A DNA stretch of 64,000 nucleotides from Agrobacterium tumefaciens (lineage in GTDB: Bacteria; Pseudomonadota; Alphaproteobacteria; Rhizobiales; Rhizobiaceae), in NCBI GenBank assembly GCA_025560025.1, contig CP048485.1, positions 2,262,501 through 2,326,500 of the forward strand. Direction: 5' to 3'. The position numbers and the translations under genes are program-made. The notes under the pieces are model-generated. The model was not told where the DNA came from and made no database searches. It saw nothing but the letters and a program-made list of their open reading frames with translations. Within the stretch, counting starts at the first letter, position 1; each line of letters opens with the position of its first letter. Below are positions 9,583-18,186 of the stretch, one piece after another.

Positions 9583-9675
9583 ATGTCAAAATATATCAAC
9601 ATCAACGCAATCCTTGGTCTTGAGTCCTGGAATGCTGGATTTAAATCCACGTGTTCCCGCTGCTGTCGAATGTGA
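9583..9675 (+). CDS. Candidate 30-aa Cys-rich micropeptide
   Basis: A short frame with ATG 9583 and TGA 9673-9675 encodes 30 residues beginning MSKYININAILGLE and ending CSRCCRM. AGGGAG lies 9 bases upstream, a strong ribosome binding site, and this is the best supported feature in an otherwise gene-poor stretch (9406-9748). The C-terminal CxxCC cluster could bind metal or sense cysteine or thiol supply during translation, like a leader peptide for the 63-aa gene 73 bases downstream. I do not recognise a family. The case rests on the ribosome binding site and composition only. Confidence 0.35.
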   Translation: MSKYININAILGLESWNAGFKSTCSRCCRM

Positions 9676-9748
9676 CCTGACGGTCTCAATTTCCTGAAAA
9701 TCAGTTCGACAACATGCTGTGTTAATGAGCCACAGCGGGAGTATATCT

Positions 9749-9940
9749 ATGCAAAAGCAAGTTATTGAATTCGCTGGCGAACCCGTCGGCATCGTCATAC
9801 CGGACAACGACCGGCTGAAGTTCATCGCGGTGAAGTTCCACGTTCACGATCTGGACGAGCAGAAGTTCGACAGCGCAGACGACGTGCGGATTGCAATTCG
9901 CGATCTCGTGCGCAACCGGAACCTGGCTGCAGTCGCCTGA
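9749..9940 (+). CDS. Small hypothetical protein (63 aa)
   Basis: A 63-aa soluble, acidic/basic mixed protein starting at ATG 9749 with a GGGAG ribosome binding site. An in-frame ATG at 9719 is also open but has no good site. The sequence (QVIEFAGEPVGIVIPDNDRLKFIAVKFHV) looks like a compact beta-rich fold followed by a helix (DDVRIAIRDLVRNRNL), and codon use resembles the neighbouring genes. Small proteins of this kind are common in rhizobia but I recognise no domain. It has its own likely terminator at 9983-10030, so it may be monocistronic or co-transcribed with the 30-aa frame upstream. Confidence 0.65.
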   Translation: MQKQVIEFAGEPVGIVIPDNDRLKFIAVKFHVHDLDEQKFDSADDVRIAIRDLVRNRNLAAVA

Positions 9941-10314
9941 TGCGGGAAAAATCTCGTCCGCTCGCAGCCCCGTCAAAACCAGAGCGCGCCGCATATCGGA
10001 TCCCGAATATCGGGTCGATGGCGCGCTTTTATCTTGCCTGACAATTCGTCTACTGGTCTGTCAGAGACCATCCTGGGTGTATCAATACGCCCGGCGCTGA
10101 GTTGAAATGGCTTTTCCAAATCCGAATTAGAGTGCCAAACTCCAAGCGTGCGCTCTCGAAGCTCCCACCTCTCCCATTCCTGTGCTCGTCAACAAGGAAT
10201 CTAGCCAGCACAAGTCCTTGGCTGGAAAGGTCTCTCCACCACGCAGACACGCGTCGCCTGAATTCCCGTCACAGGCGCAGAATCAGTGCCGAGCGTGTGA
10301 TTTCGAAACGCGCG
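9941..10314. other. Gene-poor interval
   Basis: This 374-base stretch holds a likely terminator (9983-10030) and a perfect inverted repeat TGGTCT-GTCAG-AGACCA (10054-10070). Short open frames on both strands lack ribosome binding sites and recognisable products. I see no tRNA-like or other RNA gene here. Confidence 0.5.
9983..10030 (+). terminator. Likely terminator of the 63-aa gene
   Basis: AGCGCGCC (9983-9990) pairs with GGCGCGCT (10020-10027), followed by TTT. An inner stem CCCGA/TCGGG (10002-10006 with 10010-10014) sits in the loop. Confidence 0.55.
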
Positions 10315-10557
10315 TCAGAACGCGGTGAATGTCAGCGTCGTCAGCGAGCGAACGATCCCCGGAATATTGACGATGTGCTGGTTGATGAACTTGCCGATAT
10401 CCTCTTCCTGCGGAAGATAGATTTTCAGCAACAGATCATATTCGCCGCTGGTGGAATAAAGCTCGGAAACCAGTTCCGTTTTATAGATGGCATCGGCGAC
10501 ATCGTAGGTCTTGCCGGGCTCGCATTGAAGCTGAACAAAAATGGGCTTCACGGACAT
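10315..10557 (-). CDS. Stand-alone Lrp/AsnC ligand-binding (RAM) domain protein
   Basis: An 80-aa protein made only of the alpha-beta sandwich ligand-binding domain of Lrp/AsnC regulators; the helix-turn-helix half is absent. The start at 10557 (MSVKPIFVQLQCEPG) has a CGGGAG ribosome binding site, whereas the longer frame from 10605 does not. The family pattern is clear (KTYDVADAIYKTE, GEYDLLLKIYLPQEEDIGKFI, VRSLTTLTF). Such proteins form oligomers that bind amino acids and may modify full-length Lrp proteins. Its partner is not evident here; the next gene on this strand is a LysR regulator more than 100 bases upstream. Confidence 0.85.
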   Translation of the reverse strand: MSVKPIFVQLQCEPGKTYDVADAIYKTELVSELYSTSGEYDLLLKIYLPQEEDIGKFINQHIVNIPGIVRSLTTLTFTAF

Positions 10558-10669
10558 CTCCCGTATTGGAACTTGCGGTGCATGGCGCTGTTGGCCACAC
10601 GTCATGGCGCACTATTGGCTTAGCCGCGCCGGTCTTGCAAGACCGCCCACAGGTTTACGCCGAAAAGTC

Positions 10670-11581
10670 TCATCCGCCACCGCCTGTCCCGGCAGCGGCC
10701 TGCGCAACGATCCAGCTTCGGAAACTCTCAAGCGGCGCATACCCGGCGCGATCCGGCATGCAGGCGAGATAATAGGCCTCTTCGCTCTGCACCTCCCCCG
10801 CAACCGCCGCAACAAGCCGGCCGCTTCGCAATTCCTCCTCGATCATGAAGGAAGGAATGAGCGATACCCCAACGCCGACGCTCGCCGCCTCGGCAATCGT
10901 CGTGAACTGATCGAAAAGCATGCCATGCACATTGTCGAAACGCACATCATGGCTGCGAAACCATTGCTCCCAGGCATCCGGCCGGGTCGTCATGTGTAAG
11001 AGCGGCATATGCAGCAGATCAGCCGGCTGTGAAAGCCCGTGGCGCTGCCTGAAAGCCGGGCTGCATACCGGAACGACTTTTTCATGCATCAGAAACACAA
11101 GTTCGGTTCCCGGCCAATGCGGCAACCCGAAATGGATCGCGGCATCGACGGTATCGGTTCGGAAATCGAATAGCGATGACCGCGTCAGAAGATTCACCGA
11201 AACACCCGGATGACTGGCGATGAAATCGGGCAGGCGCGGCACCAGCCAGCGCGTACCAAAACTTGGCAGAACCCCGAGATTGAGCGTGCCGCCATCCGGA
11301 TTGGCGCGCAGATTAAGCGAGGCCGTCGAAATGCGCCGCAGCGCCTCACGGATTTCCCGCGCATAACCTTCTCCCGCCCGGGTGAGCCGGATCGTCTGCC
11401 GTTCGCGCAGAAACAGCGCCACACCGAGCTGCTCTTCAAGTGCCAGGATTTGCCGGCTGACCGCCCCTTGCGTCAGGCCAAGTTCCCTTGCGGCGGCGGT
11501 CACGCTGCCGGTGCGCGAAGCGGCTTCAAAAGCCGCCAGAAGCGAAAGCGACGGCAAAAAGCGGCGCGGCGGAAGAACCAT
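10670..11581 (-). CDS. LysR-family transcriptional regulator (GcvA-like)
   Basis: A 303-aa LysR regulator. The N-terminal winged HTH is clear (GSVTAAARELGLTQGAVSRQ, about residues 24-43), preceded by LPSLSLLAAFEAASR, which is typical of the GcvA/AmpR branch. An effector-binding domain follows (LNLGVLPSFGTRWLVPRLPDF). It is divergent from an FAD-dependent oxidoreductase gene across a 130-base gap, the usual arrangement for a LysR regulator and its target, so it probably controls that gene. The effector is unknown; an amino acid or amine would fit the target enzyme family. Confidence 0.93.
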   Translation of the reverse strand: MVLPPRRFLPSLSLLAAFEAASRTGSVTAAARELGLTQGAVSRQILALEEQLGVALFLRERQTIRLTRAGEGYAREIREALRRISTASLNLRANPDGGTLNLGVLPSFGTRWLVPRLPDFIASHPGVSVNLLTRSSLFDFRTDTVDAAIHFGLPHWPGTELVFLMHEKVVPVCSPAFRQRHGLSQPADLLHMPLLHMTTRPDAWEQWFRSHDVRFDNVHGMLFDQFTTIAEAASVGVGVSLIPSFMIEEELRSGRLVAAVAGEVQSEEAYYLACMPDRAGYAPLESFRSWIVAQAAAGTGGGG

Positions 11582-11711
11582 ATTCCCTCACGGAATGAAC
11601 TCTTGACGATATGTCGATATTCAACAGGAGTTGCAGCTTGTAAAGTCTCATAAACAAGGGCTTGCCACTCATACGAAAAACAAATGAACTCGCCCGGGAA
11701 ATGGTGGAACG

Positions 11712-12995
11712 ATGTATAATGATCCCCGCTCGCACGGTCTCTGGGAAAAGACCGCGCCGCAACCGCCGGTAACGCCCGCATTGGAAGGCGCTGCGGTTGC
11801 CGATGTCGTGATTGTCGGCGGCGGCTTCACCGGACAATCCGCCGCCCTTCATCTTGCGGAAAAGGGTGTGGACGTCGTTCTTCTCGAAGCAAAAGAAATT
11901 GGTTTTGGTGGCGCGGGTCGCAATGTCGGCCTCATCAATGGCGGCATGTGGGTCATGCCAAAGGAGCTCCCCGGCGTACTGGGTGAGACCTATGGGGAAC
12001 GGCTTCTCGGTCTTCTCGGCGATGCGCCATTGCTTGTGCGTGAACTGGTGGAAAAACACGAGATCCCCTGCGAGATCGAAAAGAACGGCACGCTCCATTG
12101 TGCCGTCGGTGAGAAAGGGCTCAGCGAAATTCGCGAGCGCTGCAAACAATGGGCAGCGAGGGGGGCGCCTGTCCGCGTCCTAAATGCTGACGAAACGGCG
12201 AGACGCACCGGCAGCACCGCCTATTCCGGCGCGCTTTTCGATACGCGCGCCGGCACGCTTCAGCCGCTTGCCTTTGTACGCGGACTGGCTGCCGCCGCAC
12301 AGAAAGCCGGCGCGCGGCTGCACACCGCAAGCCCCGTCGTGGCAACCGAGCGCAGCGGCGGAAAATGGGTGGTCAGGACGGCTCGAGGGTCGGTGACCGC
12401 AAACTGGATCGTCGTCGCCACGGAGGCCTATAGTACCGGGCCATGGCAGATCGTCCGTGACGAGCAGACCTACCTGCCCTATTTCAACTTCGCGACCAGA
12501 CCGCTCAGCGACAATGTGCGAAAGAGCATTCTGCCCGGCCGCGAAGGCTGCTGGGATACGAAGGAAATCCTGTCATCGTTCCGCATGGACAAGGCCGGCC
12601 GGCTGGTCTTCGGCAGCGTCGGCGCCTTGCGCGGCCCGGGGGCCACCATTCACCGCGCTTGGGCGAAACGATCCCTGAAGCGTCTTTTTCCGCAACTCGG
12701 CGAGGCGCAATTCGAGTGCGAATGGTACGGCCAGATCGGCATGACCGACAATGCCGTGCCGCGCTTCCATAAATTCGCGGAAAATGTCGTCGGTTTTTCA
12801 GGCTATAACGGCCGGGGCATCGCACCCGGCACGGCCTTCGGCAAGGTGATTGCCCACCACATTCTTGGCGACATCCCTGAGAACGAGTTACCCCTGCCCC
12901 TGACGGAGCCGAAAGCGCAGGCCTTCCGTGCGGTGAAGGAAGCCTATTACGAGGCGGGCGCCCAGATCGCTCATTTCGCTGGTGAACGCTTCTGA
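11712..12995 (+). CDS. FAD-dependent oxidoreductase, DAO/GlpO-type (amine or amino-acid oxidase-like)
   Basis: A 427-aa flavoprotein of the D-amino-acid oxidase fold. The dinucleotide-binding motif is seen near residues 35-45 (VVIVGGGFTGQSAALHLAEKG) with the following acidic strand end (VVLLEAKEIGFGGAGRNVG). The C-terminal GYNGRGIAPGTAFGKVIA is typical of gamma-glutamylputrescine-oxidase-like (PuuB) members. No partner gene for a pathway is adjacent, so the substrate (amine, D-amino acid or N-methyl amino acid) stays open. Regulation by the divergent LysR gene is likely. A terminator follows. Confidence 0.88.
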   Translation: MYNDPRSHGLWEKTAPQPPVTPALEGAAVADVVIVGGGFTGQSAALHLAEKGVDVVLLEAKEIGFGGAGRNVGLINGGMWVMPKELPGVLGETYGERLLGLLGDAPLLVRELVEKHEIPCEIEKNGTLHCAVGEKGLSEIRERCKQWAARGAPVRVLNADETARRTGSTAYSGALFDTRAGTLQPLAFVRGLAAAAQKAGARLHTASPVVATERSGGKWVVRTARGSVTANWIVVATEAYSTGPWQIVRDEQTYLPYFNFATRPLSDNVRKSILPGREGCWDTKEILSSFRMDKAGRLVFGSVGALRGPGATIHRAWAKRSLKRLFPQLGEAQFECEWYGQIGMTDNAVPRFHKFAENVVGFSGYNGRGIAPGTAFGKVIAHHILGDIPENELPLPLTEPKAQAFRAVKEAYYEAGAQIAHFAGERF

Positions 12996-13006
12996 TTCCC
13001 AAACCG

Positions 13007-13034
13007 AAAGCCGCCAGTGAAGGCGGCTTTTTCT
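13007..13034 (+). terminator. Terminator after the FAD oxidoreductase
   Basis: AAAGCCGCC (13007-13015) pairs with GGCGGCTTT (13023-13031) around a 7-base loop, followed by a T-run. It separates this gene from the mod operon promoter. Confidence 0.8.
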
Positions 13035-13040
13035 TCGGCA

Positions 13041-13068
13041 TCGATATATTCTTGAAAATATAATGATT
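13041..13068. promoter_or_regulatory. Mo-box 1: candidate ModE operator overlapping the modA promoter
   Basis: ATCGATATAT-N8-ATATAATGAT closely matches the palindromic ModE site known from E. coli (ATCGnTATATA-N6-TATATAnCGAT). A perfect TATAAT (13060-13065) lies inside it, so binding here would block a -10 element. ModE itself is encoded at 15719-16114. Confidence 0.7.
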
Positions 13069-13081
13069 GCCCTATAGGCCT

Positions 13082-13108
13082 ATCGATATATTCATCAGGA
13101 TATCTCGA
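13082..13108. promoter_or_regulatory. Mo-box 2: second candidate ModE operator
   Basis: ATCGATATAT-N8-ATATCTCGA repeats the first box 41 bases downstream, about four helical turns apart and 17 bases before the modA ATG. The shared left half-site ATCGATATATTC in both copies argues against chance. Confidence 0.6.
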
Positions 13109-13124
13109 ACCCGGGGGACACACC

Positions 13125-13916
13125 ATGACACTCTTGCGTCGCAACTTCTTCAAAACCATCGCCGCGGCGACATCCTTCTGGATGGCGGCATCCTTTGCGG
13201 TCGTTCCCGCCCATGCCGCCGAAAAAGTCACGGTTTTTGCAGCCGCGAGCATGAAAAACGCGCTTGATGCCATCAATGCCGAATGGGCAAAGGAAAGCGG
13301 CAACGAAGCGACCGTTTCCTACGCCGCAAGCTCCGCCCTCGCCAAGCAGATCGAGCAGGGTGCGCCGGCGGATATCTTCATTTCCGCAGACCTTGCATGG
13401 ATGGACTATGTCGCCGACAAGAAATTGATCGATAGTGCAAGCCGCTCCAATCTGCTCGGCAACCGCATCGTTCTCGTCGCTCCCGCCGACAAGGCAAAGA
13501 CAGTCGACATCAAGCAGGGCTTCGATCTCGCCGGACTGGTCGGCGATGGTCGCCTCGCCATGGGCGCAGTCGACTCCGTTCCCGCCGGCAAATACGGCAA
13601 GGCAGCACTGGAAAAACTCGGCGTCTGGTCCTCGGTGGAGAGCAAAGTGGCCGGCGCAGAAAGCGTGCGCGCAGCGCTCCTGCTCGTATCGCGCGGTGAA
13701 GCGCCCTATGGCATCGTTTATCAGACCGATGCTGCCGCCGACCCGGGCGTGAAGATTGTCGGCACCTTCCCGGAAGAAAGCCATCCGCCGATCATCTATC
13801 CGGTTGCCGTTCTTTCCGAGGCGAAATCGCCGGCGGCAAAATCCTATCTGGATTTCCTGAAGTCCGCGAAAGCGACGCCTTTCTTCGAAAAGCAAGGCTT
13901 TACCGTTTTGAAATAA
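13125..13916 (+). CDS. modA: Molybdate ABC transporter substrate-binding protein
   Basis: A 263-aa periplasmic molybdate-binding protein. The signal peptide (about 35 residues, cleavage near AHA-A) contains a twin-arginine-like stretch LRRNFFK, so export by Tat is possible although Sec cannot be excluded. The mature start EKVTVFAAASMKNALDAI is the classic ModA N-terminus, with the oxyanion-binding serine in AAASMK; the middle has the AKQIEQGAPADIFISAD signature. It is the first gene of modABC, behind two Mo-boxes, so repression when molybdate is plentiful is expected. A hairpin separates it from modB. Confidence 0.96.
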   Translation: MTLLRRNFFKTIAAATSFWMAASFAVVPAHAAEKVTVFAAASMKNALDAINAEWAKESGNEATVSYAASSALAKQIEQGAPADIFISADLAWMDYVADKKLIDSASRSNLLGNRIVLVAPADKAKTVDIKQGFDLAGLVGDGRLAMGAVDSVPAGKYGKAALEKLGVWSSVESKVAGAESVRAALLLVSRGEAPYGIVYQTDAAADPGVKIVGTFPEESHPPIIYPVAVLSEAKSPAAKSYLDFLKSAKATPFFEKQGFTVLK

Positions 13917-13926
13917 GCTCATTTCA

Positions 13927-13946
13927 GGCCCGCTTCCCGGCGGGCC
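13927..13946 (+). other. Hairpin between modA and modB
   Basis: GGCCCGC (13927-13933) pairs with GCGGGCC (13940-13946). No T-tract follows. Such stems after the binding-protein gene often stabilise the upstream mRNA and lower expression of the permease genes. Confidence 0.55.
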
Positions 13947-13960
13947 ATGAAACATGACGA

Positions 13961-14677
13961 TTGCAGGATACGGCATTGCATTGGTGGACACTCAGCCCTG
14001 AAGAATGGACGGCGATCAGGCTCAGCCTTTGGGTGTCCTCCATCGCCATGTTCGCCAGCCTGCCCTTCGGCATCGCGGTTGCCGTGGCGCTGGCCCGCGG
14101 CCGCTTCTGGGGGAAGTCGCTGCTCAACGGCATCGTGCACCTGCCGCTCATTCTGCCACCCGTCGTCACCGGTTTTCTGCTCCTGGTCCTCTTCGGCCGC
14201 AGGGGCGCAATCGGCCAATTTCTCGATAGCTGGTTCGGCATCGTCTTTTCATTCCGCTGGACAGGGGCAGCCCTTGCCTGCGCCGTCATGGCCTTTCCCC
14301 TGATGGTCCGCTCAATCCGCCTCTCCATCGAAGCGGTGGACCGCAAGCTGGAGGAGGCCGCGGGAACATTGGGAGCGAGCCCGTTCTGGGTGTTTCTCAC
14401 CGTCACCCTGCCCCTGACGTTACCGGGCATCATCGCGGGCATGATCCTCGCTTTTGCCAAGGCCATGGGCGAATTCGGCGCAACAATCACCTTCGTGTCC
14501 AACATTCCCGGCGAGACCCAGACGCTGTCTGCCGCCATCTACACCTTCACGCAGGTTCCCGGCGGCGACGCAGGCGCATTGCGGCTGACCATCGTTTCGG
14601 TGGTGATTTCCATGCTGGCTTTGCTCGTCTCGGAGTTTCTGGCCCGTATCATCGGAAAACGGGTAAGCATGGAATGA
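13961..14677 (+). CDS. modB: Molybdate ABC transporter permease
   Basis: A 238-aa inner-membrane permease with five or six membrane segments and the EAA loop ([27 protein letters not shown]) that contacts the ATPase. Its final segment ends with [16 protein letters not shown]. The open frame starts with TTG at 13961 ([18 protein letters not shown]); no in-frame ATG lies nearby and the ribosome binding site is weak, which would keep permease levels below those of ModA. Its stop overlaps the modC start in ATGA. Confidence 0.94.
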   Translation: MQDTALHWWTLSPEEWTAIRLSLWVSSIAMFASLPFGIAVAVALARGRFWGKSLLNGIVHLPLILPPVVTGFLLLVLFGRRGAIGQFLDSWFGIVFSFRWTGAALACAVMAFPLMVRSIRLSIEAVDRKLEEAAGTLGASPFWVFLTVTLPLTLPGIIAGMILAFAKAMGEFGATITFVSNIPGETQTLSAAIYTFTQVPGGDAGALRLTIVSVVISMLALLVSEFLARIIGKRVSME

Positions 14678-15750
14678 CGCTCTCTGTCACCACCCGCCAT
14701 CACCTCGGTTCCTTTTTGCTGGACGCATCGTTTAGCTCTGAAGGCGGCGTCACGGCCCTGTTCGGGCGTTCCGGTTCCGGCAAGACCTCGATGATCCGCA
14801 TCATCGCGGGTCTGCTGCGGCCCGATGAAGGGCAGGTCTCGCTGGATGGCGAATTGCTGGCCGATAGTCAGAAACGCCTGTTTCTGCCGGCGCATAAGCG
14901 TCGTTTCGGCTATGTCTTTCAGGAAGCACGGCTGTTTCCCCATCTCAGCGTTGTCCAGAACCTGCATTACGGCAAATGGTTCGCCACGGAAAAGGCGAAG
15001 GACGCGAATGAAAACCGCATTGTCGAGATGCTGGGCATCGGCCATCTTTTGCAACGTCGCCCGGACAAACTTTCCGGCGGCGAAAAACAGCGCGTCGCCA
15101 TCGGCCGCGCCCTTCTGTCATCGCCCCGATTGCTCTTGATGGATGAACCTCTCGCCTCGCTGGACGAGGAACGAAAGGCAGAGATCATCCCCTATCTCGA
15201 ACGGCTGCGCGATGAGACGAAAATCCCGATCGTCTACGTCAGTCACTCCATCCAGGAGGTCGCCCGCCTCGCAGACCGCATCGTGGTGATGAAGGATGGC
15301 AAGGTGGAGGCGCAGGGAAAAGCCGCAGACGTGCTGTCGAGACCGGATTTCAGTGCCCACCTCGAAAGGCGTGAAGCGGGCAGCATCCTTTCCGGGCGCA
15401 TCGAAAGTTTCGATGAAAGGCATGGGCTTGCCGCCGTAAGGCTCACCTCGTCACTCCTGCAGGTTCCGGCAAAAAGCGGAAAACCGGGAATGGCGGCCAG
15501 GGTGCTGATACCGGCACGCGATGTGATGCTGGCTTTGGTAAAACCGGAAGGACTGAGCGCGCTCAACATTCTTGAAGGCCAGATTGCCGGCATCTCTGCC
15601 AGCGAAGACGGCATGGTGACCGTTCAGGTGGATTGCGGCGGCGATATCATCCAGTCGCGCATCACCGATCTGTCACGCGAGCGCCTTCAGCTGGACCTCG
15701 GAAAACCCGTGCATGCGATCATAAAGTCGGCGGCTCTCGATCCGTATTAA
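14674..15750 (+). CDS. modC: Molybdate ABC transporter ATP-binding protein
   Basis: A 358-aa ATPase with Walker A ([10 protein letters not shown], near residue 30), signature [16 protein letters not shown], and Walker [15 protein letters not shown]. The region after residue 270 is a TOBE/Mop domain, the regulatory molybdate-binding module typical of ModC. It is coupled to modB by ATGA. Its last 32 bases overlap, tail to tail, the end of modE on the other strand, so the two transcripts are complementary at their 3' ends. Confidence 0.95.
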   Translation: MTLSVTTRHHLGSFLLDASFSSEGGVTALFGRSGSGKTSMIRIIAGLLRPDEGQVSLDGELLADSQKRLFLPAHKRRFGYVFQEARLFPHLSVVQNLHYGKWFATEKAKDANENRIVEMLGIGHLLQRRPDKLSGGEKQRVAIGRALLSSPRLLLMDEPLASLDEERKAEIIPYLERLRDETKIPIVYVSHSIQEVARLADRIVVMKDGKVEAQGKAADVLSRPDFSAHLERREAGSILSGRIESFDERHGLAAVRLTSSLLQVPAKSGKPGMAARVLIPARDVMLALVKPEGLSALNILEGQIAGISASEDGMVTVQVDCGGDIIQSRITDLSRERLQLDLGKPVHAIIKSAALDPY

Positions 15751-16114
15751 AGGCGGCATCCGGATTGCGGTTGGCCTCGAGCCAGTCGATATCCGGGCTC
15801 AAAGCCTCGTTCATCCGCTTTTCCATACCACGATAGCGCCCAAGCAGTTCGGTGCCGAATGCAGTCAGCGCAGCGCCACCCCCCTGCTTGCCGCCCCGCT
15901 GTGATTCGATGACCGGCTGTTTGAACATATGGTTCAGCGCGTCGACAAGCAGCCATGCGCGGCGATAGGACATATCCATCGCCCGCCCGGCGGCCGAGAT
16001 CGAACCGGTTTCGACAATCAGTTCCATCAATTCGATCTTGCCGTGCCCGAGACGCTCGCCGGGCGGAAAATCGACACGGAGAACAGGTTTCAGCGGTGGG
16101 AGTATCTCACTCAT
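15719..16114 (-). CDS. modE: ModE-like molybdenum-responsive regulator, DNA-binding domain only
   Basis: A 131-aa winged helix-turn-helix protein of the ModE N-terminal type ([38 protein letters not shown]). The C-terminal Mop domains that bind molybdate in E. coli ModE are missing; rhizobial ModE proteins are commonly single-domain, so this is not a truncation. It probably represses modABC through the two Mo-boxes. It lies only 3 bases after a P1 peptidase gene on the minus strand, in line with the thiamine operon, so its own promoter is not evident. Confidence 0.88.
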   Translation of the reverse strand: MSEILPPLKPVLRVDFPPGERLGHGKIELMELIVETGSISAAGRAMDMSYRRAWLLVDALNHMFKQPVIESQRGGKQGGGAALTAFGTELLGRYRGMEKRMNEALSPDIDWLEANRNPDAAFNTDREPPTL

Positions 16115-16117
16115 CGT

Positions 16118-17122
16118 TCAAAGACCCCCGCCATGCAGATCGCGATAGGCTTTCTGCGCACCGTGCTGCGGCAAAGCCGTCGCCTCATAGACACCACGTG
16201 CCACAGCCCGCGCCATGACGATGGTGGCCAGATGGCAAAGCTCGGCAAAATGGGCGCCGCCCTCGAGCGGCTTCTCGCCGGTCGCAGCCGCGAACATGGT
16301 GTCGCCATCGCTCGGCAGATGGGCGGGCAGAACGGCACGCGCCAGCCCGTCATGGGCCATGATGGAAAGGCGATGCGCCTGCGACTTCGTAAGGACGGCG
16401 TCTGTCACCACCGCGCCGATCGTCGTCGCGGTCAGGTTCACGCCCTTCAGGCGCAAGGCAGTATGATCGGGCTCGAAACGGTCCGGAAAACGGCAATCGC
16501 CGAACTCACCCTGCACTTCAAAAGGCGCAGACCAGAAATGGCGGCTGGTTCCAACAGTTGCAGAACCGAGCGCATTGACGGCGACGATGGCCGCAACCTT
16601 ATAACCGCCGGAACTGACAGCGCTTGCCGAACCAAGACCGCCCTTGAAGGTGGCGGTTGTCGCACCTGTTCCGGCCCCGACCGTTCCTAGCGCGAAGACT
16701 TCGGCACGCGCCGCCTTGAAGGCCGCATATCCCATCTCACGATAGGGCGAATGCAGCCCCCAATCCTTGTCGCCGCCATTCAGCAGATCCATCAGGATCG
16801 CCTGCGGCACGATGGGAACGCGGGTGGACCCAACCTGCAGACCACGGCCGATCTCGCGCAGCCCGGCCTGAACGCCGCCCGCCGCATCCAGCCCGAAGGC
16901 TGAACCGCCCGAGAGCACGAAGGCATCCACGGTTTCCACCGTCATCGCCGGATCGAGCAGGCCGGTATCGCGCCCGCCGGGCGCACCGCCGAGAACCGAG
17001 CCGGAAGCGACAACGGGCTTTTCGAAAACAATGGCGGTGACGCCGGAGCCGAGGGAAAGATCGGTCACATTGCCAACCGAAACGCCATCGATATCCGTCA
17101 GAAGATTGTTGCGTGCTGCCAT
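16118..17122 (-). CDS. P1-family peptidase / L-aminopeptidase-D-esterase (DmpA-like)
   Basis: A 334-aa member of the DmpA/P1 family of Ntn-type self-processing hydrolases, which release N-terminal or beta-amino-acid residues from small peptides. Family landmarks are NNLLTDIDGVSVGNVTD at the start, ETVDAFVLSGGSAFGLDAAGGV, and the self-cleavage/nucleophile region TATTIGAVVTDA followed by LSIMAHDGLARAVLPAHLPSDGD. The start at 17122 is preferred over 17185, which only adds a non-conserved tail. It lies 88 bases after thiG and 3 bases before modE, so it may be co-transcribed with both. Its physiological substrate is unknown. Confidence 0.88.
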   Translation of the reverse strand: MAARNNLLTDIDGVSVGNVTDLSLGSGVTAIVFEKPVVASGSVLGGAPGGRDTGLLDPAMTVETVDAFVLSGGSAFGLDAAGGVQAGLREIGRGLQVGSTRVPIVPQAILMDLLNGGDKDWGLHSPYREMGYAAFKAARAEVFALGTVGAGTGATTATFKGGLGSASAVSSGGYKVAAIVAVNALGSATVGTSRHFWSAPFEVQGEFGDCRFPDRFEPDHTALRLKGVNLTATTIGAVVTDAVLTKSQAHRLSIMAHDGLARAVLPAHLPSDGDTMFAAATGEKPLEGGAHFAELCHLATIVMARAVARGVYEATALPQHGAQKAYRDLHGGGL

Positions 17123-17210
17123 GCCCTTCCCCTTTTCTCCCGGTATCCCGCCGCCACGGGACACTGTCAACGCAAAAGGTGACATGTCCGATGGCGGCGA
17201 CAGGCCACGA

Positions 17211-17984
17211 TCAGGAGAAAACCGCCGTCCCGATAACGGGTGTCGAGGGGACAGCCATGTCCCTCGGCTCCAGCGGACCGGACAGGAATGCCTGATGGCC
17301 AGCCTCTATGCCGCGGGCGAAAGCCTCCGCCATGCCAACCGGATCACCCGCGCCTGCAACCGCGGTATTGAGCAGAACGGCGTCGTAGCCAAGTTCCATC
17401 ACCGTCACCGCATGGGACGGCCGGCCGATACCGGCATCGACGATCAGCGGTACATCCGCAAATCGCGCCCGCATCGATTTCAGCGCCGTCAGATTGAGCG
17501 GTCCCATGGCGCTGCCGATCGGCGCGCACCAGGGCATCAGCACCTTACAGCCGGCATCCAGCAGCTTCTCAGCCACGACAAGATCGTCCGTTGTATAGGG
17601 AAATACCTCGAAACCATCGTCACAGAGAATTTTCGCCGCTTCGACCAGCGCAAAAACATCGGGCTGCAACGTGTCGTGATGGCCGATGACCTCCAGCTTG
17701 ATCCAGTTGGTCTGAAAAACCTCACGGGCCATCTTCGCCGTCAGCACCGCTTCCTTGACCGTGTGGCAACCGGCCGTGTTGGGCAGGATGCTGCGATCCA
17801 GCTCACGGATCAGCTCAAAAAACTGGCCGCCCTTCTTGCCACCCGCCGTCTCCCGGCGCAGTGAAATCGTCAGAATATCCGTCTTGCTGGCCCGCACCGC
17901 ATCGGCAAGCACCGCCGGCGAAGGGTAACGTGCCGTGCCGAGGAGAAGGCGGGAGGAGACCTCGCGGCCATAAAGCGTCAGCAT
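17211..17984 (-). CDS. thiG: Thiazole synthase ThiG
   Basis: A 257-aa TIM-barrel thiazole synthase, which joins deoxyxylulose 5-phosphate, dehydroglycine and sulfur from ThiS thiocarboxylate. The start at 17984 gives the typical [22 protein letters not shown]; the frame from 18023 only extends into thiS. The Schiff-base Lys is in NWIKLEVIG and the phosphate loop in [14 protein letters not shown]. It lies four bases after thiS. The usual next gene in many rhizobial operons, thiE, is not here. Confidence 0.96.
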   Translation of the reverse strand: MLTLYGREVSSRLLLGTARYPSPAVLADAVRASKTDILTISLRRETAGGKKGGQFFELIRELDRSILPNTAGCHTVKEAVLTAKMAREVFQTNWIKLEVIGHHDTLQPDVFALVEAAKILCDDGFEVFPYTTDDLVVAEKLLDAGCKVLMPWCAPIGSAMGPLNLTALKSMRARFADVPLIVDAGIGRPSHAVTVMELGYDAVLLNTAVAGAGDPVGMAEAFARGIEAGHQAFLSGPLEPRDMAVPSTPVIGTAVFS

Positions 17985-17988
17985 GATC

Positions 17989-18186
17989 TCAGCCTCCCTG
18001 CATCGGCGAGAGAATTTCGACACGGTCGAACGCCTTCAGCTGATAATTGGCGCGCTCTTCCGAATGCACCAGATCACCGTTCACCGCTGTCGCCAGCCAG
18101 TCGCCTTCATAATCGAGGCTGGCGAGCAAACCGGCCAGCGTTTCAGCGGCGAGATCAAGCTCGTCGCCATTCACCAGAAGTTTCAT
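17989..18186 (-). CDS. thiS: Sulfur carrier protein ThiS
   Basis: A 65-aa ubiquitin-like sulfur carrier ending in MQGG; the terminal Gly-Gly is adenylated and thiocarboxylated to donate sulfur to ThiG. It starts at 18186 ([12 protein letters not shown]) and its first 32 bases overlap the end of thiO, giving tight coupling. Length and C-terminus are normal for ThiS. No ThiF adenylyltransferase is in the window, so a shared or distant enzyme would be needed. Confidence 0.94.
   Translation of the reverse strand: MKLLVNGDELDLAAETLAGLLASLDYEGDWLATAVNGDLVHSEERANYQLKAFDRVEILSPMQGG

Noticed and set aside
10050..10250. 66-codon minus-strand frame
   Set aside because: No ribosome binding site, no recognisable domain; kept only as part of a gene-poor interval.
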